The notes: a model not told the origin generated them from the letters alone. 64,000 nucleotides of DNA from Sphingobacterium sp. N143 (GCF_030325625.1 NZ_JACAIS010000008.1:186001-250000), one strand, 5' to 3'; counted from the stretch's first letter, positions 8,850 to 18,510 are shown. A program made the numbers and translations.

Positions 8850-11843
8850 TTAAAATCCAACATTCACACCGAAAATAAACAATTTTGTCATCGGGAAATT
8901 TTCAGATCCACCTCTTTCCGGGTCGTATGAGTCCAGCAGATCCGATTTTGTCCAGGTAAATGGATTCTTGGCCGTACCATATACCCTCAACTTTTTGATA
9001 AAACCATCTTTTAATATCGATTGCGGAAAATTGTAGCCCAACGATATATTCCTGATCCGGAGGTATGAACCGTCTACATAGCCCAGGGAACTGGAGTATA
9101 GTGTACTGGCTAGCGAGAGGCCAGAGTTTGGCCTTGGATTGGCATTTGTCGGATTTTCCGGCGTCCAATAGTCGATGATAGCAGTACTTTGCCCTAGTCC
9201 CTGCGGATCATAGCGGCGCAAAAAATTGGGCTGCAGCGTTTGGCCCCAACGTGCAAACAGCAATATATTGAGATCAAAGCCCTTATAACTAAAGGTATTG
9301 TCCCAGGAGCCGAACCATTTTGGTCTTGGCGTACCAATGATAACGCGGTCATTGCTCGCGTCAATCTTTCCGTCACCATTGACGTCCCTTACCCGGATAT
9401 CGCCAGGTTTCTGATTAAACTTAGCTGCCTCGTCCTCCTGACCGAGTTGCCAGATACCCAGTTTATCATAATCGTAGAATACCGTTGTCGGCTGACCGAT
9501 AAACCAGCCGTTTCCGATATCATCGGCATTGGTCACCAGTTCGACGATCTCCTCCTTATTGCGTGTATAGGAGATGGCGGTATTCCATTTAAAGGGCGCA
9601 TCCTGCACCACATCAGCATTCAGAGCAATCTCGAAGCCCCGGTTTCGGGTCTTGCCGATATTCTGAATCACGTTGCTCACGCCCGTGGAAGGCGGAAGTC
9701 CGCGTTCGAGCAATAATTTGGAGGTTTTGGAGTCATAATAATCGATGGTACCGGAGATACGTCCTTTCATGATGCCGAAGTCCAGTCCCGCGTTTGTCGT
9801 CGCGGTGATCTCCCAGCCCAGATTGGCGTTTCCGATCTGGGGCGCAAAGGTGTATCCCGTCGCAGCGGCATCGTCGTAGGCAAAAGCCACCCGGCTTAAG
9901 TTGCTCTGTGTCGAATAAGGCGACACCGCATAGTTACCTGCTCTACCCCAGCTCAATCTGGCTTTTAATTCACTAAACAAGGTCTGGTTCTTCATAAACG
10001 GTTCATCCACGATGCGCCATCCAGCAGCAATAGATGGGAAGAAAGCCCACTTACTTCCCTTAGCCAGTATGGACGATCCGTCAGAGCGCCCCGTGGCTGT
10101 GAGCAAGTATTTTCCTTTGTAGCTGTAGTTGACCCGTCCGGCAAAAGAAAGTAAGTTATTCATGCTATAGCCTGTGGTGGTGGCCAGGTTTTTCGACGCA
10201 TTGCCCAAAGCATAGAAAAGCTGACTATCCAGGATGAGGCCTTCACCCGATGCATCGATATGGTCAGATCTATTCCAGAGGATACTATTGACCGCTGTGA
10301 CCGTCAGGTTATGATCTCCAAATGAGTTTTGATACGACAATACATTTTCCCAATTGACCAAATGGCTATTCTCGGTACCATAAGTGGCCTTAGAGGCCGA
10401 TCCATTACGGTCAATGGTATACATTCCGGCAAAGGTACCTTCACGGTTATTATTCAATGTTACCCCAATCGTCGATTTACCCGAAAATCCTTTCCAGGGC
10501 TTTAGCTCGAGATAACCATTGATGAGGGTACGGGTCAGGATATTCTGCGCATCATAGGCGTTCGGCTCGAGATCGGCCAGCGGATTGATGGCCGAGCCAT
10601 TTAATGGATATAGGATCAGGCTGCCGTCATCGTTATAGATTTTTCCCAGCGGGCTGATCTTATTGGCCTGGTTTAAAGGGTCGCGGGCGGCCTGAATTTT
10701 GTAATGTGTCACCTGCGACTGCATCCCCGCCCTAAAGTAGGTACCTAGTTCTTGGTCAATATTCAGCCGACCGCCAAACCGGTTGGATCGATCCTGTTCG
10801 AAGATTCCCCTTTCATTTAAAAAGTCGCCGGAAAAGTAGACCTTCGTTTTCTCGGTCCCGGCATTGATGCCGACCTGATAATTTTGCTGAAACCCCTCCT
10901 TGACCAACAGATCGAAGTAGTCGGTGTATTCGTTATTTTTTATCGCATCAAGCTCGGCCGTATTAAAGATGGTCGCATCATCCGATTCGCTGTTCCATTT
11001 ACCTGTGGTGCGATAGGCTTCGCGGCGCAACTTCACCCATTGATCCATATTCATGACCTTGGGGTAGCGCGCTACCTTGGATACACCGGCGTATGCGTTG
11101 AAAGAAATCTGTGCCGCTCCGGTTTTACCCTTTTTTGTCGTGATGATGATCACACCATTTGCGCCTCTCGAACCATATATGGCAGTCGAAGAAGCATCCT
11201 TCAGTACCTCCATGGATTCTACGTCATTGGGGTTGATGTCCTGAATATTGCTGTACTGGATCCCATCGACAATATATAGCGGGCCATTTTGAGCCGTTAT
11301 GGATCGGTTGCCCCGGATCGTGATATTGACCCCCGAAGATGCCGAGCCACTGCTGCGGGTCACATCCATCCCCGACACTTTGCCTTGGACAGACTCCAGC
11401 ATATTTGCCGATGGTACTTTGGCAATTTCGTCGCCCTTGACCGAGACAACAGAGCCCGTGAGGTCACGTTTCTTAACCGTACCATAGCCCACGACGACGA
11501 CTTCATCGAGTGTTGAATCATTGGACTGGAGGACGATGGAGAGTGCTTTTCCAGGCACGATCGTCACCTGCTGGGCATCTGCCCCCAGGTAAGTGACAGA
11601 CAGTTGTTTGACCTCACTGGGCAGTTTGAGTGAAAAATTTCCATTGGCATCCGATGATGTCGATATGGAGTTGTTGCCCACCGAGCGAATTGTCGCTCCG
11701 GACAGCGGCTTCCCTTGGGAATCTTTCACTGTACCGTTGACACTTTGTTGCTGTCCCCATGCGTAGGGTGCGGACAAAACAAGCATCGCGCTTAGGGCGG
11801 TAGGCAGTAGGATCCTACTCTCCCATTCAATCTTTGGTCTCAT
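8850..11843 (-). CDS. SusC/RagA-family TonB-dependent transporter
   Basis: 997 residues. A signal peptide ending near AWGQ is followed by a carboxypeptidase-regulatory-like domain (VNGTVKDSQGKPLSGATI), then the TonB-box/plug start (LDEVVVVGYGTVKKRDLTGSV), the plug motif with DVESMEVLKDASSTAIYGSRGANGVIIITTKKGK, and a 22-stranded barrel ending GVNVGF. There is no STN domain at the N-terminus, and accordingly no sigma/anti-sigma pair nearby. It imports a ligand too large for porins, using TonB-ExbBD energy, together with the SusD at 7207-8838. Confidence 0.96.
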   Translation of the reverse strand: MRPKIEWESRILLPTALSAMLVLSAPYAWGQQQSVNGTVKDSQGKPLSGATIRSVGNNSISTSSDANGNFSLKLPSEVKQLSVTYLGADAQQVTIVPGKALSIVLQSNDSTLDEVVVVGYGTVKKRDLTGSVVSVKGDEIAKVPSANMLESVQGKVSGMDVTRSSGSASSGVNITIRGNRSITAQNGPLYIVDGIQYSNIQDINPNDVESMEVLKDASSTAIYGSRGANGVIIITTKKGKTGAAQISFNAYAGVSKVARYPKVMNMDQWVKLRREAYRTTGKWNSESDDATIFNTAELDAIKNNEYTDYFDLLVKEGFQQNYQVGINAGTEKTKVYFSGDFLNERGIFEQDRSNRFGGRLNIDQELGTYFRAGMQSQVTHYKIQAARDPLNQANKISPLGKIYNDDGSLILYPLNGSAINPLADLEPNAYDAQNILTRTLINGYLELKPWKGFSGKSTIGVTLNNNREGTFAGMYTIDRNGSASKATYGTENSHLVNWENVLSYQNSFGDHNLTVTAVNSILWNRSDHIDASGEGLILDSQLFYALGNASKNLATTTGYSMNNLLSFAGRVNYSYKGKYLLTATGRSDGSSILAKGSKWAFFPSIAAGWRIVDEPFMKNQTLFSELKARLSWGRAGNYAVSPYSTQSNLSRVAFAYDDAAATGYTFAPQIGNANLGWEITATTNAGLDFGIMKGRISGTIDYYDSKTSKLLLERGLPPSTGVSNVIQNIGKTRNRGFEIALNADVVQDAPFKWNTAISYTRNKEEIVELVTNADDIGNGWFIGQPTTVFYDYDKLGIWQLGQEDEAAKFNQKPGDIRVRDVNGDGKIDASNDRVIIGTPRPKWFGSWDNTFSYKGFDLNILLFARWGQTLQPNFLRRYDPQGLGQSTAIIDYWTPENPTNANPRPNSGLSLASTLYSSSLGYVDGSYLRIRNISLGYNFPQSILKDGFIKKLRVYGTAKNPFTWTKSDLLDSYDPERGGSENFPMTKLFIFGVNVGF

Positions 11844-11982
11844 AAGGTTTAAAAGTTTATAATTTTAATATTTCCCCTTGCGGCTGTGCAACCGCTTGCA
11901 TTTTGAAATTAACTATTTATCATACAAACTGCTAAACATATTTACGCAATCGTTGCCGGTAGATCCGTCTGTGAGGTTATTA

Positions 11983-14607
11983 TCAAAACAAAAAGCTATA
12001 TTTTAACAGGGACTGGAAGCCACGCAATGGAATAACCTGGCGGTTTTCCAGATTTGCACTGATACTATAACTCGTGTACAGTTTCTTATTGAGGATATTG
12101 TTCACATTTAACTCGAGGCTATGTTTACTTTTGAGGGGCTGATAGCGGATAGAGGCGTCCAGGAAGCCGTTGGCAAAAGGATCAAGTGCGCTGCTTCGAT
12201 AACTTCCATAATTCCAGGTGCCTTTTACAAATAAGTATGTGCCCACCATATACAACATGCTCAGGCTATGTGTTTGAGATGTAAATTCGTTGGACTGTTG
12301 TTCATGCTGACCTTTCAGTTTATTCAGCAATCTGCTATAAGCGTACTGATAGGACAATGTCGTATGCGAGATGCCTTTGTATTCGAGTCTTGGGCTTAAG
12401 TTCAACCCCGTGCTTGTTGTAGACGCCAACTGCTCATTCAAAAATTGCTGATATTTGTTTTGATTGATACCGGCATTGAAACCCAGAAAAATACCTTCTT
12501 TCAAAAAAGATTTGGAGATACTCAGCGTCAAGGCATTACTACTGGTTTGATTGGCCTGAGGGATCAATTTGCTGATGATTCCCTGTTGTGTCACTTCCTG
12601 TCCCAGCAGATAATCGGTATTCGCTTTCAGATGCGAGGCCGTTAGGTTAAAATACAATAAGCTGATCGGCCGCTCCACGGCATACCGCAGGCTATAAGCT
12701 TGACTCGACGTGAAATACAATGGCGCATCAAAACTTTTGATTTCCCTAAAATTACTCAGTATCGGATTTGGATAGAGCTGGTCCAGATCCGAATTTTCCT
12801 GATTGAAACGTAGTGTCAGCAGGAAATTGTCTCTGTTTGGTAAGAAAGCCTGCAGGGAAACAGCTGGCGTAAACAACAATTTTTTGGTCAAGTTTGTTTC
12901 GTCAGCTTGGCGGTCATCTATATTCCATCTATTCGCGGTCAGCGGAAAGTTTCCTGAAAATATAAAATCTTTATTTTTCCAGTCCAGTTTTATACCCGCA
13001 GCGGCCTGAGCTTGTCTCCACAGCAAATCGTTGTCCGGAAAATTTTCATGTGCGTATACACCGCCATCTTTGACCAGGTTCAATACCGAGCCCAGTTCTT
13101 TGCTGATGTAACGCAGACCGGCGAAGTATGTCCGCTTTAGGCTCGACTTGTTCCGCGTATAAGCCACCTGGATATTCCCGTTGGTCTGCGGCAGCGCAAC
13201 AGACTGGCGAACGGCATCATAAGGCTGAGATTGATTCAGGTAATCAGCCATCACACCGGGCATCACCTCCAGCCGGTCCTGATGCCATTTGCGCGCCAGG
13301 TCGAAGTTGAAAGTCAGCAGATCCTTGTTTTTTAGCTGCGGCGTGTATTCCATGGATTCTGAGATCAAACTCAGCCGGTCTCTGCCCCATTGATCATAGC
13401 GTGTGGTATCGTCCAGCAGCCAGGTATGATGATTTTGGTTTTCGGCTTTAAAGTTGAGGTTGTTTTTAAAGTAAAACCGGTTATCATTGCCTTCCAGGGT
13501 GAAGCTTCCGCGGCCAAAAAAGGGCTTCTTGCTCGTATTATACTGATTTGTGTAAGTGACCTGATTGCCATTTGCCAGCAGGTATTTCTGCGTACCATCG
13601 CTACTGAGCCGCTCACGGTCTGTCCATAGGTTGCCATTCAGACTGGCCGTCCAGCGTTCGGACGACTTATAAAATTGATTGACATTGAGTGCCAAGGATC
13701 GGTTGTTGTAGTATTTGTTTTTCGGCACAGATGGCGTCGCAGCAGCAATCGGTTCGGTGAGGTTGAATGAGCTGATGGATTCCACATCATGGTTGATCCC
13801 CTCACCGATTGAATTGTATTGCAGCGTATTCAGCGTCTTATATTTCTTTTTAAAGCTCATGGCATTCCCATTGACAAAAGCATCTGCTGGCACCGCCAGC
13901 CCCAGCGTGGCTTCACCCGACCAAATCATTTTGGCGTCTTCATGGAGGACCAGATTTAAAGCCACATCTTCCGAATTGCTTATGCCCTGTTTCACCTTTT
14001 TATGCTCATGATTCTGTATCAAGTCCACCGACTTTACCGCTTTGGGCTGTATCGTCCTGGTGCCGACACCATAGCCATTCTGAAACAGGTTGTCACCGTC
14101 CACATACATGCGACTGACGGTTTTGCCATTATGTTTGATGACACCGTTGTCGTCCACCTCTATGCCGGGCATACGGCGCAGCACATCACCAATGTTCCGA
14201 TCTTCGGCCGACGCAAAGTTATTCACCGCATATCGGGTGGTGTCACCTGCGCGGCGCACAGCCAGTGGTTTGCTCTTGACCGTAACATCCTCCAGTTGAA
14301 TAGACTTTCTGACCAGTTCAAAGTCCATTCTTTGGCTTCCACCCTGATACTCTTTACGGATTTTCTCGTACGAAATATGGCTGACCTCAATCCATTCTAT
14401 TTTGGCCAGTTCTTCTTTGGTCAGCAGAAACACATATTCACCTTTAGTATTGCTCCGGACCGTCTGGAGGCTGCTATTGGCATAGCCGATCACAATGGTC
14501 GCATATGGTATGGCCTGTTTGCTGCTGCTGATGGTCCCCGTGATTTGCTCTTGGGCAAATAACACTGCGGGCCCCATCAGACATAAGCTACATAAGAAAC
14601 TTTTCAT
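11983..14607 (-). CDS. Outer-membrane beta-barrel protein partnered with GLPGLI protein
   Basis: 874 residues. A signal peptide (ending LFAQ, about residue 19) is followed by a carboxypeptidase-regulatory-like domain (ITGTISSSKQAIPYATIVIG). Next comes a plug-like region with KSIQLEDVTVKSKPLAVRRAGDTTRYAVNNFAS and DVLRRMPGIEVDDNGVIKHNGK, then a long barrel ending LKYSFLF. This is the TonB-receptor-like outer-membrane family (OMP_b-brl_3 type) without a SusD partner. It lies 8 bases downstream of the GLPGLI gene, so the two are one operon. Its transport substrate or assembly role is unknown. The pair is transcribed away from a two-component system that probably controls it. Confidence 0.9.
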   Translation of the reverse strand: MKSFLCSLCLMGPAVLFAQEQITGTISSSKQAIPYATIVIGYANSSLQTVRSNTKGEYVFLLTKEELAKIEWIEVSHISYEKIRKEYQGGSQRMDFELVRKSIQLEDVTVKSKPLAVRRAGDTTRYAVNNFASAEDRNIGDVLRRMPGIEVDDNGVIKHNGKTVSRMYVDGDNLFQNGYGVGTRTIQPKAVKSVDLIQNHEHKKVKQGISNSEDVALNLVLHEDAKMIWSGEATLGLAVPADAFVNGNAMSFKKKYKTLNTLQYNSIGEGINHDVESISSFNLTEPIAAATPSVPKNKYYNNRSLALNVNQFYKSSERWTASLNGNLWTDRERLSSDGTQKYLLANGNQVTYTNQYNTSKKPFFGRGSFTLEGNDNRFYFKNNLNFKAENQNHHTWLLDDTTRYDQWGRDRLSLISESMEYTPQLKNKDLLTFNFDLARKWHQDRLEVMPGVMADYLNQSQPYDAVRQSVALPQTNGNIQVAYTRNKSSLKRTYFAGLRYISKELGSVLNLVKDGGVYAHENFPDNDLLWRQAQAAAGIKLDWKNKDFIFSGNFPLTANRWNIDDRQADETNLTKKLLFTPAVSLQAFLPNRDNFLLTLRFNQENSDLDQLYPNPILSNFREIKSFDAPLYFTSSQAYSLRYAVERPISLLYFNLTASHLKANTDYLLGQEVTQQGIISKLIPQANQTSSNALTLSISKSFLKEGIFLGFNAGINQNKYQQFLNEQLASTTSTGLNLSPRLEYKGISHTTLSYQYAYSRLLNKLKGQHEQQSNEFTSQTHSLSMLYMVGTYLFVKGTWNYGSYRSSALDPFANGFLDASIRYQPLKSKHSLELNVNNILNKKLYTSYSISANLENRQVIPLRGFQSLLKYSFLF

Positions 14608-14615
14608 CCGAATCC

Positions 14616-15461
14616 TTAATTAATAGTACGTTCGACAGGGTTATTTAGTTCGAATTGCTGTTTGTCTTTCCCTTTCTCCTTCATCAGTGCTTCGGCTTGC
14701 TCCCGCGAGATTTCCCTGCCATCCTGTGTCTTGAATTTGACAACGGCGCCTGGGGGCAATTGAGCCATCATGGCCCCAAGTTTATTTGATTTGCTGTTTT
14801 CAAGTGCTTTACGATATTTTTCGTACGGAAGCTCAGGCAATTTATCGATGTCCATCAAGTTTGTCCTATCAGTCACTTTGTCCAGTCCCGCATAGCGAAA
14901 GCGCACCTCATTGGTAGAATCTGCCGCTTCTAGAATCGCGCCTGGTAAGCCATGAAGCTTCCATGGCCCCACCGGAAAGGGGATTTCTTCCGTAAACCAG
15001 GCCACATAGTTGCGGCCACCAAATTGGCCGGTGGCCTTATAGCAGGTGTAGCCGCCGATATCCTTCTTTTCGTCGGTGATTGCCCAGTCGATTTTATAGA
15101 CCTTATTGGGCTGTACTTTATACAAGCGGCCCAGCATAGCGACCAAACAGGGCGCCTCGCCAGCAGCAAAAGGCGTATAGAGATTGACCAGCGCGTCAGA
15201 TTGGTCAACGGCATCCATACTCATGTGGAAAGCACCCTGTGGCTGGCTTTTTTCCATAGGAGCCATGGCGTAATAGGAATTCTCATCAGCGATGTACAGG
15301 TATACCGAACGCGTAATGGGTTCTGCTTTTTTACTGCTGTCGGCGATATGTTCAAAATCGTATTTGATAAACATATTGACCTGGTTGCCTTGCGCAAACA
15401 GCTGCAGGCTAAAGAGCAGCAGGCCAATAATCATGGCCATCGAAAATTTTGTTGTGTTCAT
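14616..15461 (-). CDS. GLPGLI family protein
   Basis: 281 residues. A signal peptide ending LFAQ precedes the family motif WFTEEIPFPVGPWKLHGLPGAI at about residues 161-182 (HGLPGAI stands where GLPGLI is the family signature). GLPGLI proteins (TIGR01200) are periplasmic or surface proteins confined to Bacteroidota. They have no known function, but typically sit next to a TonB-receptor-like barrel, as here. The -7 element TACTTTTG on the minus strand (15490-15497) and an upstream GTTA array suggest control by the adjacent two-component system. Confidence 0.93.
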   Translation of the reverse strand: MNTTKFSMAMIIGLLLFSLQLFAQGNQVNMFIKYDFEHIADSSKKAEPITRSVYLYIADENSYYAMAPMEKSQPQGAFHMSMDAVDQSDALVNLYTPFAAGEAPCLVAMLGRLYKVQPNKVYKIDWAITDEKKDIGGYTCYKATGQFGGRNYVAWFTEEIPFPVGPWKLHGLPGAILEAADSTNEVRFRYAGLDKVTDRTNLMDIDKLPELPYEKYRKALENSKSNKLGAMMAQLPPGAVVKFKTQDGREISREQAEALMKEKGKDKQQFELNNPVERTIN

Positions 15462-15489
15462 TTTTATTACTTTTATGTTGTCAATGCAC

Positions 15490-15523
15490 CAAAAGTAGAA
15501 TGGAAAGGCAGCTCGCGCTTCAA
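15490..15523 (-). promoter_or_regulatory. Promoter of the GLPGLI operon
   Basis: On the minus strand, TACTTTTG (complement of 15490-15497) fits the Bacteroidota -7 consensus TAnnTTTG. A TTG (complement of 15521-15523) sits about 23 bases upstream as a -33 element. The GTTA array begins 8 bases further upstream, as expected for an activator site. Confidence 0.6.
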
Positions 15524-15530
15524 TGGCTTT

Positions 15531-15594
15531 GTTAATTACTGTTAATCGCAGTCCGAATTGTTAACTACTGTTAAGTAATGTTATGAACTGTTAG
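15531..15594. promoter_or_regulatory. Array of six GTTA repeats with 10-base phasing
   Basis: GTTA occurs at 15531, 15541, 15560, 15570, 15580 and 15590. The first two and the last four are exactly 10 bases apart, that is, on the same face of the helix; the gap between groups is 19. Several units extend to GTTAAnTAnT. OmpR-family response regulators bind such tandem, helically phased half-sites. The array lies between the GLPGLI operon (leftward) and the histidine kinase gene (rightward), so it is the likely binding site of the regulator encoded at 17232-17927. Confidence 0.7.
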
Positions 15595-15641
15595 CAGCGC
15601 TTTGTTTTTCGTAGATTTTAGCTAGCATTGTAGGATTAATT

Positions 15642-17213
15642 ATGACTACACATCAAAAAACACGCGTTATAATCACCCTGTTGATTGCCAGCACAATCGC
15701 TGTGATCATCATGCAGGTATTCTGGTTGTCCAATGCGTTCCGTATCAATCAGCAAAAGGAAAAAATGGTCGTCCAGAGCGCCGTCAAAGATGCCATAGAG
15801 GTGGTCCGGCTCAAGACATATTTCGGTATTGATAGCTCACTGTCCAAAGAGCAGTCCTCTATCCTTCGTGCAATGGGTGGTATACTCGACCAGGTCTCCG
15901 ACAACGAGCTAAAAGGCATACAGATCCACAGGGAGATCACAAAGGATTCCACAGATAAAAAAACTGTGGCGGTACCTTCCAAAAAGATCGCCCATGAGTT
16001 TACCATGAATATTGCAGCGGGTGCAAAAGTTGCTGAAAAAAAACTGATTGATTCGATCATGGGAGCCGATCTGGCAGGCAAGCGCCCCAAGCACATCAAG
16101 CTCACTGCCCGTCATGTGCCCGATACCCCTGTTCAGATTGTTCCACAGCAAAAGCCATCCCCTAATTCTATCGTGAAGGTCTATTCCACTGAATCCACAC
16201 AAAATGAGGTGGATACACTAGTCATTGGCCAGCTGCTGGACTCGCTGATCGGCAGCAATTTTGAAGAATTACAACTAAAGAATCGCTTTAAGGTCTCTTT
16301 TTCCAGCATACAGGATAGCCTAAAAAAAACATTGGACTCCGTGGGGCAGTACCTGCAGGTGCGGAGCGCCATCAGCCCCGCCTACCTGGCAGAGATTACG
16401 GTAGAACCTGACGTAATAAATAGCTTAGAAGGCATGAAATGGTTGCTATTTGTGTCCCTGTTGATTTTGGGTATGCTTTTTTATACGGCACTTGCCCTCA
16501 TCAACTCCTTCAACCGGGAGAAGCAGATGACCGAGATCAAGAATGATTTTATCTCGAATATGACCCATGAATTCAAGACCCCCATCGCAACGGCGAGCCT
16601 GGCGGTGGAACTCATGAGCAAATTTGGGATCAAAGACAATCCCGAAAAGCTGGATGAATATCTGCATATCTGCGGAGCCGAACTGAAACGTGTATCATCG
16701 ATGATTGAAACTGTACTTCGGCTGGCGCAGGACAATCCGTATATACTGCAAAAAGAGCCCACAGATTTCAGGCAGATCCTCGATGATTTCCGCCGGCAGA
16801 CACGATCCAAACTCGAGGACGCGCAGGGAACATTGTCCATAACGATTGCCAATGATTTTCCAATGGTCGATGTGGACAAGGCCCATCTGGAAAATATCCT
16901 ATACAATCTGCTCGACAATAGCCTAAAATATAGCGATCAGGCCCCTGATATCCGTGTGGATATCAGCCTGCAAAAAGAGTACTTGCGTCTCTCCTTTTCC
17001 GACAATGGTATCGGGATTCCCAAGGACTACGTTGATCGCGTATTTGATCAGTTCTTTCGCGTGCCCAAGGGCAATGTCCATGCGACAAAAGGATTTGGGC
17101 TGGGTTTATCTTACGTAAAAAAAATCGTGGAGCTTCATGGCGGCACAATCCGGGTAGAGAGTCAGGTCGGCAAAGGGACAACGTTTATCCTGCATATTCC
17201 GGTTAAATCTTAA
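15642..17213 (+). CDS. Sensor histidine kinase
   Basis: 523 residues. Membrane segments lie at about residues 9-30 and 266-288, enclosing a periplasmic sensor region of about 235 residues with no domain I recognise. The cytoplasmic part has the HisKA box FISNMTHEFKTPIA (His309), the N box NILYNLLDNSLKYS, and the ATP-lid motifs DNGIGIP and GFGLGLSYV, followed by GGTIRVES. It is fully equipped for autophosphorylation. The regulator gene follows with only 18 bases between them. It is divergent from the GLPGLI/barrel operon and probably senses envelope conditions related to that system. Confidence 0.95.
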   Translation: MTTHQKTRVIITLLIASTIAVIIMQVFWLSNAFRINQQKEKMVVQSAVKDAIEVVRLKTYFGIDSSLSKEQSSILRAMGGILDQVSDNELKGIQIHREITKDSTDKKTVAVPSKKIAHEFTMNIAAGAKVAEKKLIDSIMGADLAGKRPKHIKLTARHVPDTPVQIVPQQKPSPNSIVKVYSTESTQNEVDTLVIGQLLDSLIGSNFEELQLKNRFKVSFSSIQDSLKKTLDSVGQYLQVRSAISPAYLAEITVEPDVINSLEGMKWLLFVSLLILGMLFYTALALINSFNREKQMTEIKNDFISNMTHEFKTPIATASLAVELMSKFGIKDNPEKLDEYLHICGAELKRVSSMIETVLRLAQDNPYILQKEPTDFRQILDDFRRQTRSKLEDAQGTLSITIANDFPMVDVDKAHLENILYNLLDNSLKYSDQAPDIRVDISLQKEYLRLSFSDNGIGIPKDYVDRVFDQFFRVPKGNVHATKGFGLGLSYVKKIVELHGGTIRVESQVGKGTTFILHIPVKS

Positions 17214-17231
17214 TTGAATGTTATCGACTGT

Positions 17232-17927
17232 ATGAATAAAATAAAAGTACTACTGGCTGAAGATGAGCCCATGATGGGCAAACTTATCAAAGAAGCACTG
17301 GAGCTCCGCGACTTTGACGTCGTCTGGGCTTTGGACGGTCTCAAAGCCTATTCTTCGTTTTGTGTTTCGCGGCCCGATATCTGTATATTTGATGTTATGA
17401 TGCCTTACAAAGATGGCTTTGCGCTAGCACAGGAAGTACGTGGGCTCAGCACTGAGGTGCCCATTATCTTTCTGACGGCCAAGTCCACCATTCAGGACCT
17501 GGCGACCGGCTTTGAGACGGGTGCCAATGACTACATCAAAAAACCGTTCAGTATGGAAGAGCTGATTATCCGGATGCGCGCCCTATTGAATAGACAGTCC
17601 CTGACGAAACCATTAGCTCCACGCGATGGCGAATATACGCTAGGCAAATTCCGGTTTAGCTTTAAAAACCTTCATCTGAGCCTCGGTGACCGGCAGCAGC
17701 AGCTTTCCTACAAAGAAGCCCAGTTGTTAAAATTACTGATCGACCACCGCGATGCTGTACTCGACCGTAAGGTAGCCCTAGATTATGTCTGGGGAGATGA
17801 CAGTTATTTTAATAGCCGTAGCATGGATGTTTTTATCAGTAAACTGCGCAAATTTCTGGAAGGAGATCCGACCATTAAAATCGTCAATATTCGCGGTAAA
17901 GGTTTTAAGTTGGTTGTCAATACCTAG
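17232..17927 (+). CDS. OmpR-family response regulator
   Basis: 231 residues from the ATG at 17232 (MNKIKVLLAEDEP); a TTG at 17214 would add an atypical N-terminus. The receiver domain has the acidic pair in AEDEP, phospho-acceptor Asp54 in CIFDVMMP, a switch Thr in FLTAK, and Lys in YIKKPF. The C-terminal winged helix (about 130-231) ends SKLRKFLEGDPTIKIVNIRGKGFKL, typical of OmpR/PhoB. It is cotranscribed with the kinase. Tandem 10-base-phased GTTA repeats upstream of the divergent operon fit its DNA-binding class. Confidence 0.95.
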   Translation: MNKIKVLLAEDEPMMGKLIKEALELRDFDVVWALDGLKAYSSFCVSRPDICIFDVMMPYKDGFALAQEVRGLSTEVPIIFLTAKSTIQDLATGFETGANDYIKKPFSMEELIIRMRALLNRQSLTKPLAPRDGEYTLGKFRFSFKNLHLSLGDRQQQLSYKEAQLLKLLIDHRDAVLDRKVALDYVWGDDSYFNSRSMDVFISKLRKFLEGDPTIKIVNIRGKGFKLVVNT

Positions 17928-17950
17928 ACTCACCCGGATCAGTAAGCGAT

Positions 17951-17987
17951 ACAACAGCGGTGCCTCCGTGTGATGCACCGCTGTTGT
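17951..17987. terminator. Strong hairpin after the two-component operon
   Basis: A perfect 13-base stem, ACAACAGCGGTGC (17951-17963) and GCACCGCTGTTGT (17975-17987), with an 11-base loop. There is no long T-run; it lies between the convergent response regulator gene and HxlR gene and probably separates their transcripts. Confidence 0.65.
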
Positions 17988-18057
17988 TGATTATCGGCGT
18001 CGTCGCTTAGCCCACCGGTTCAGCAACATGAGCAAATATTGTATTGGCAGGTTATGA

Positions 18058-18405
18058 CTAGGCTTTAAAAAATTGTTCCAATTCATTTCTGTGATCCTCG
18101 CCCCATTGGGCCGTTACCTTGATGACCGGTATAAGGCTTTCACCCAGCCCAGTCAGTTCATATTCTACTTTCAGCGGAAGCTGGTCAAAGACGACTTTCT
18201 TGATCAATCCATGTTCAATCAATTGGCCAAGCTGCGCATCAAGTACACGGCGGGTTGCAGTGGGGATTTTCCGCTGCAACTCACCCGGGCGCTTGATACC
18301 TGAATGTATTGCCCAGAGTAGGTTTATTTTCCATTTTCCCTGAACTACCTGCAAAAACAGATGTAAACCGCAATCTAAATTGACCGGAAGTTTTTTTTCG
18401 TACAT
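18058..18405 (-). CDS. HxlR-family transcriptional regulator
   Basis: 115 residues from the ATG at 18403-18405 (MYEKKLPVNLDCGLHLFLQ); a start 20 codons further up is in frame. The single winged helix shows the family pattern of an N-terminal cysteine (LDCG), then GKWKINLLWAI, GIKRPGELQRKIPTATRRVLDAQLGQLIEHGLI, and a YELTGLGESL wing. HxlR proteins often sense redox or reactive electrophiles through the N-terminal Cys. It is divergent from the aldo/keto reductase gene at 18511, which it likely controls. Confidence 0.9.
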   Translation of the reverse strand: MYEKKLPVNLDCGLHLFLQVVQGKWKINLLWAIHSGIKRPGELQRKIPTATRRVLDAQLGQLIEHGLIKKVVFDQLPLKVEYELTGLGESLIPVIKVTAQWGEDHRNELEQFFKA

Positions 18406-18458
18406 AGCTGATATATTTTCCGAAGGTATAAAGTGAGTATAGATAAATTTATCCGTAA

Positions 18459-18499
18459 TTGACACGGTTACTTTATGCCCTTAACTTTGCAACAAAGTA
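18459..18499 (+). promoter_or_regulatory. Promoter of the aldo/keto reductase gene with palindromic operator
   Basis: TTG at 18459-18461 and TAACTTTG at 18482-18489 are a near-ideal Bacteroidota -33/-7 pair with 20 bases between. A perfect inverted repeat ACTTTG-CAA-CAAAGT (18485-18499) overlaps the -7 box and start point, a good position for repression by the divergent HxlR protein. Because the promoter overlaps an upstream in-frame ATG (18475), translation must start at 18511. Confidence 0.7.
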
Positions 18500-18510
18500 A
18501 ATATAAAAAT

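Noticed and set aside
11885..11905. Imperfect palindrome GCGGCTGTGCAACCGC upstream of the first susC
   Set aside because: Only partly symmetrical and without a nearby regulator; too weak to call an operator.
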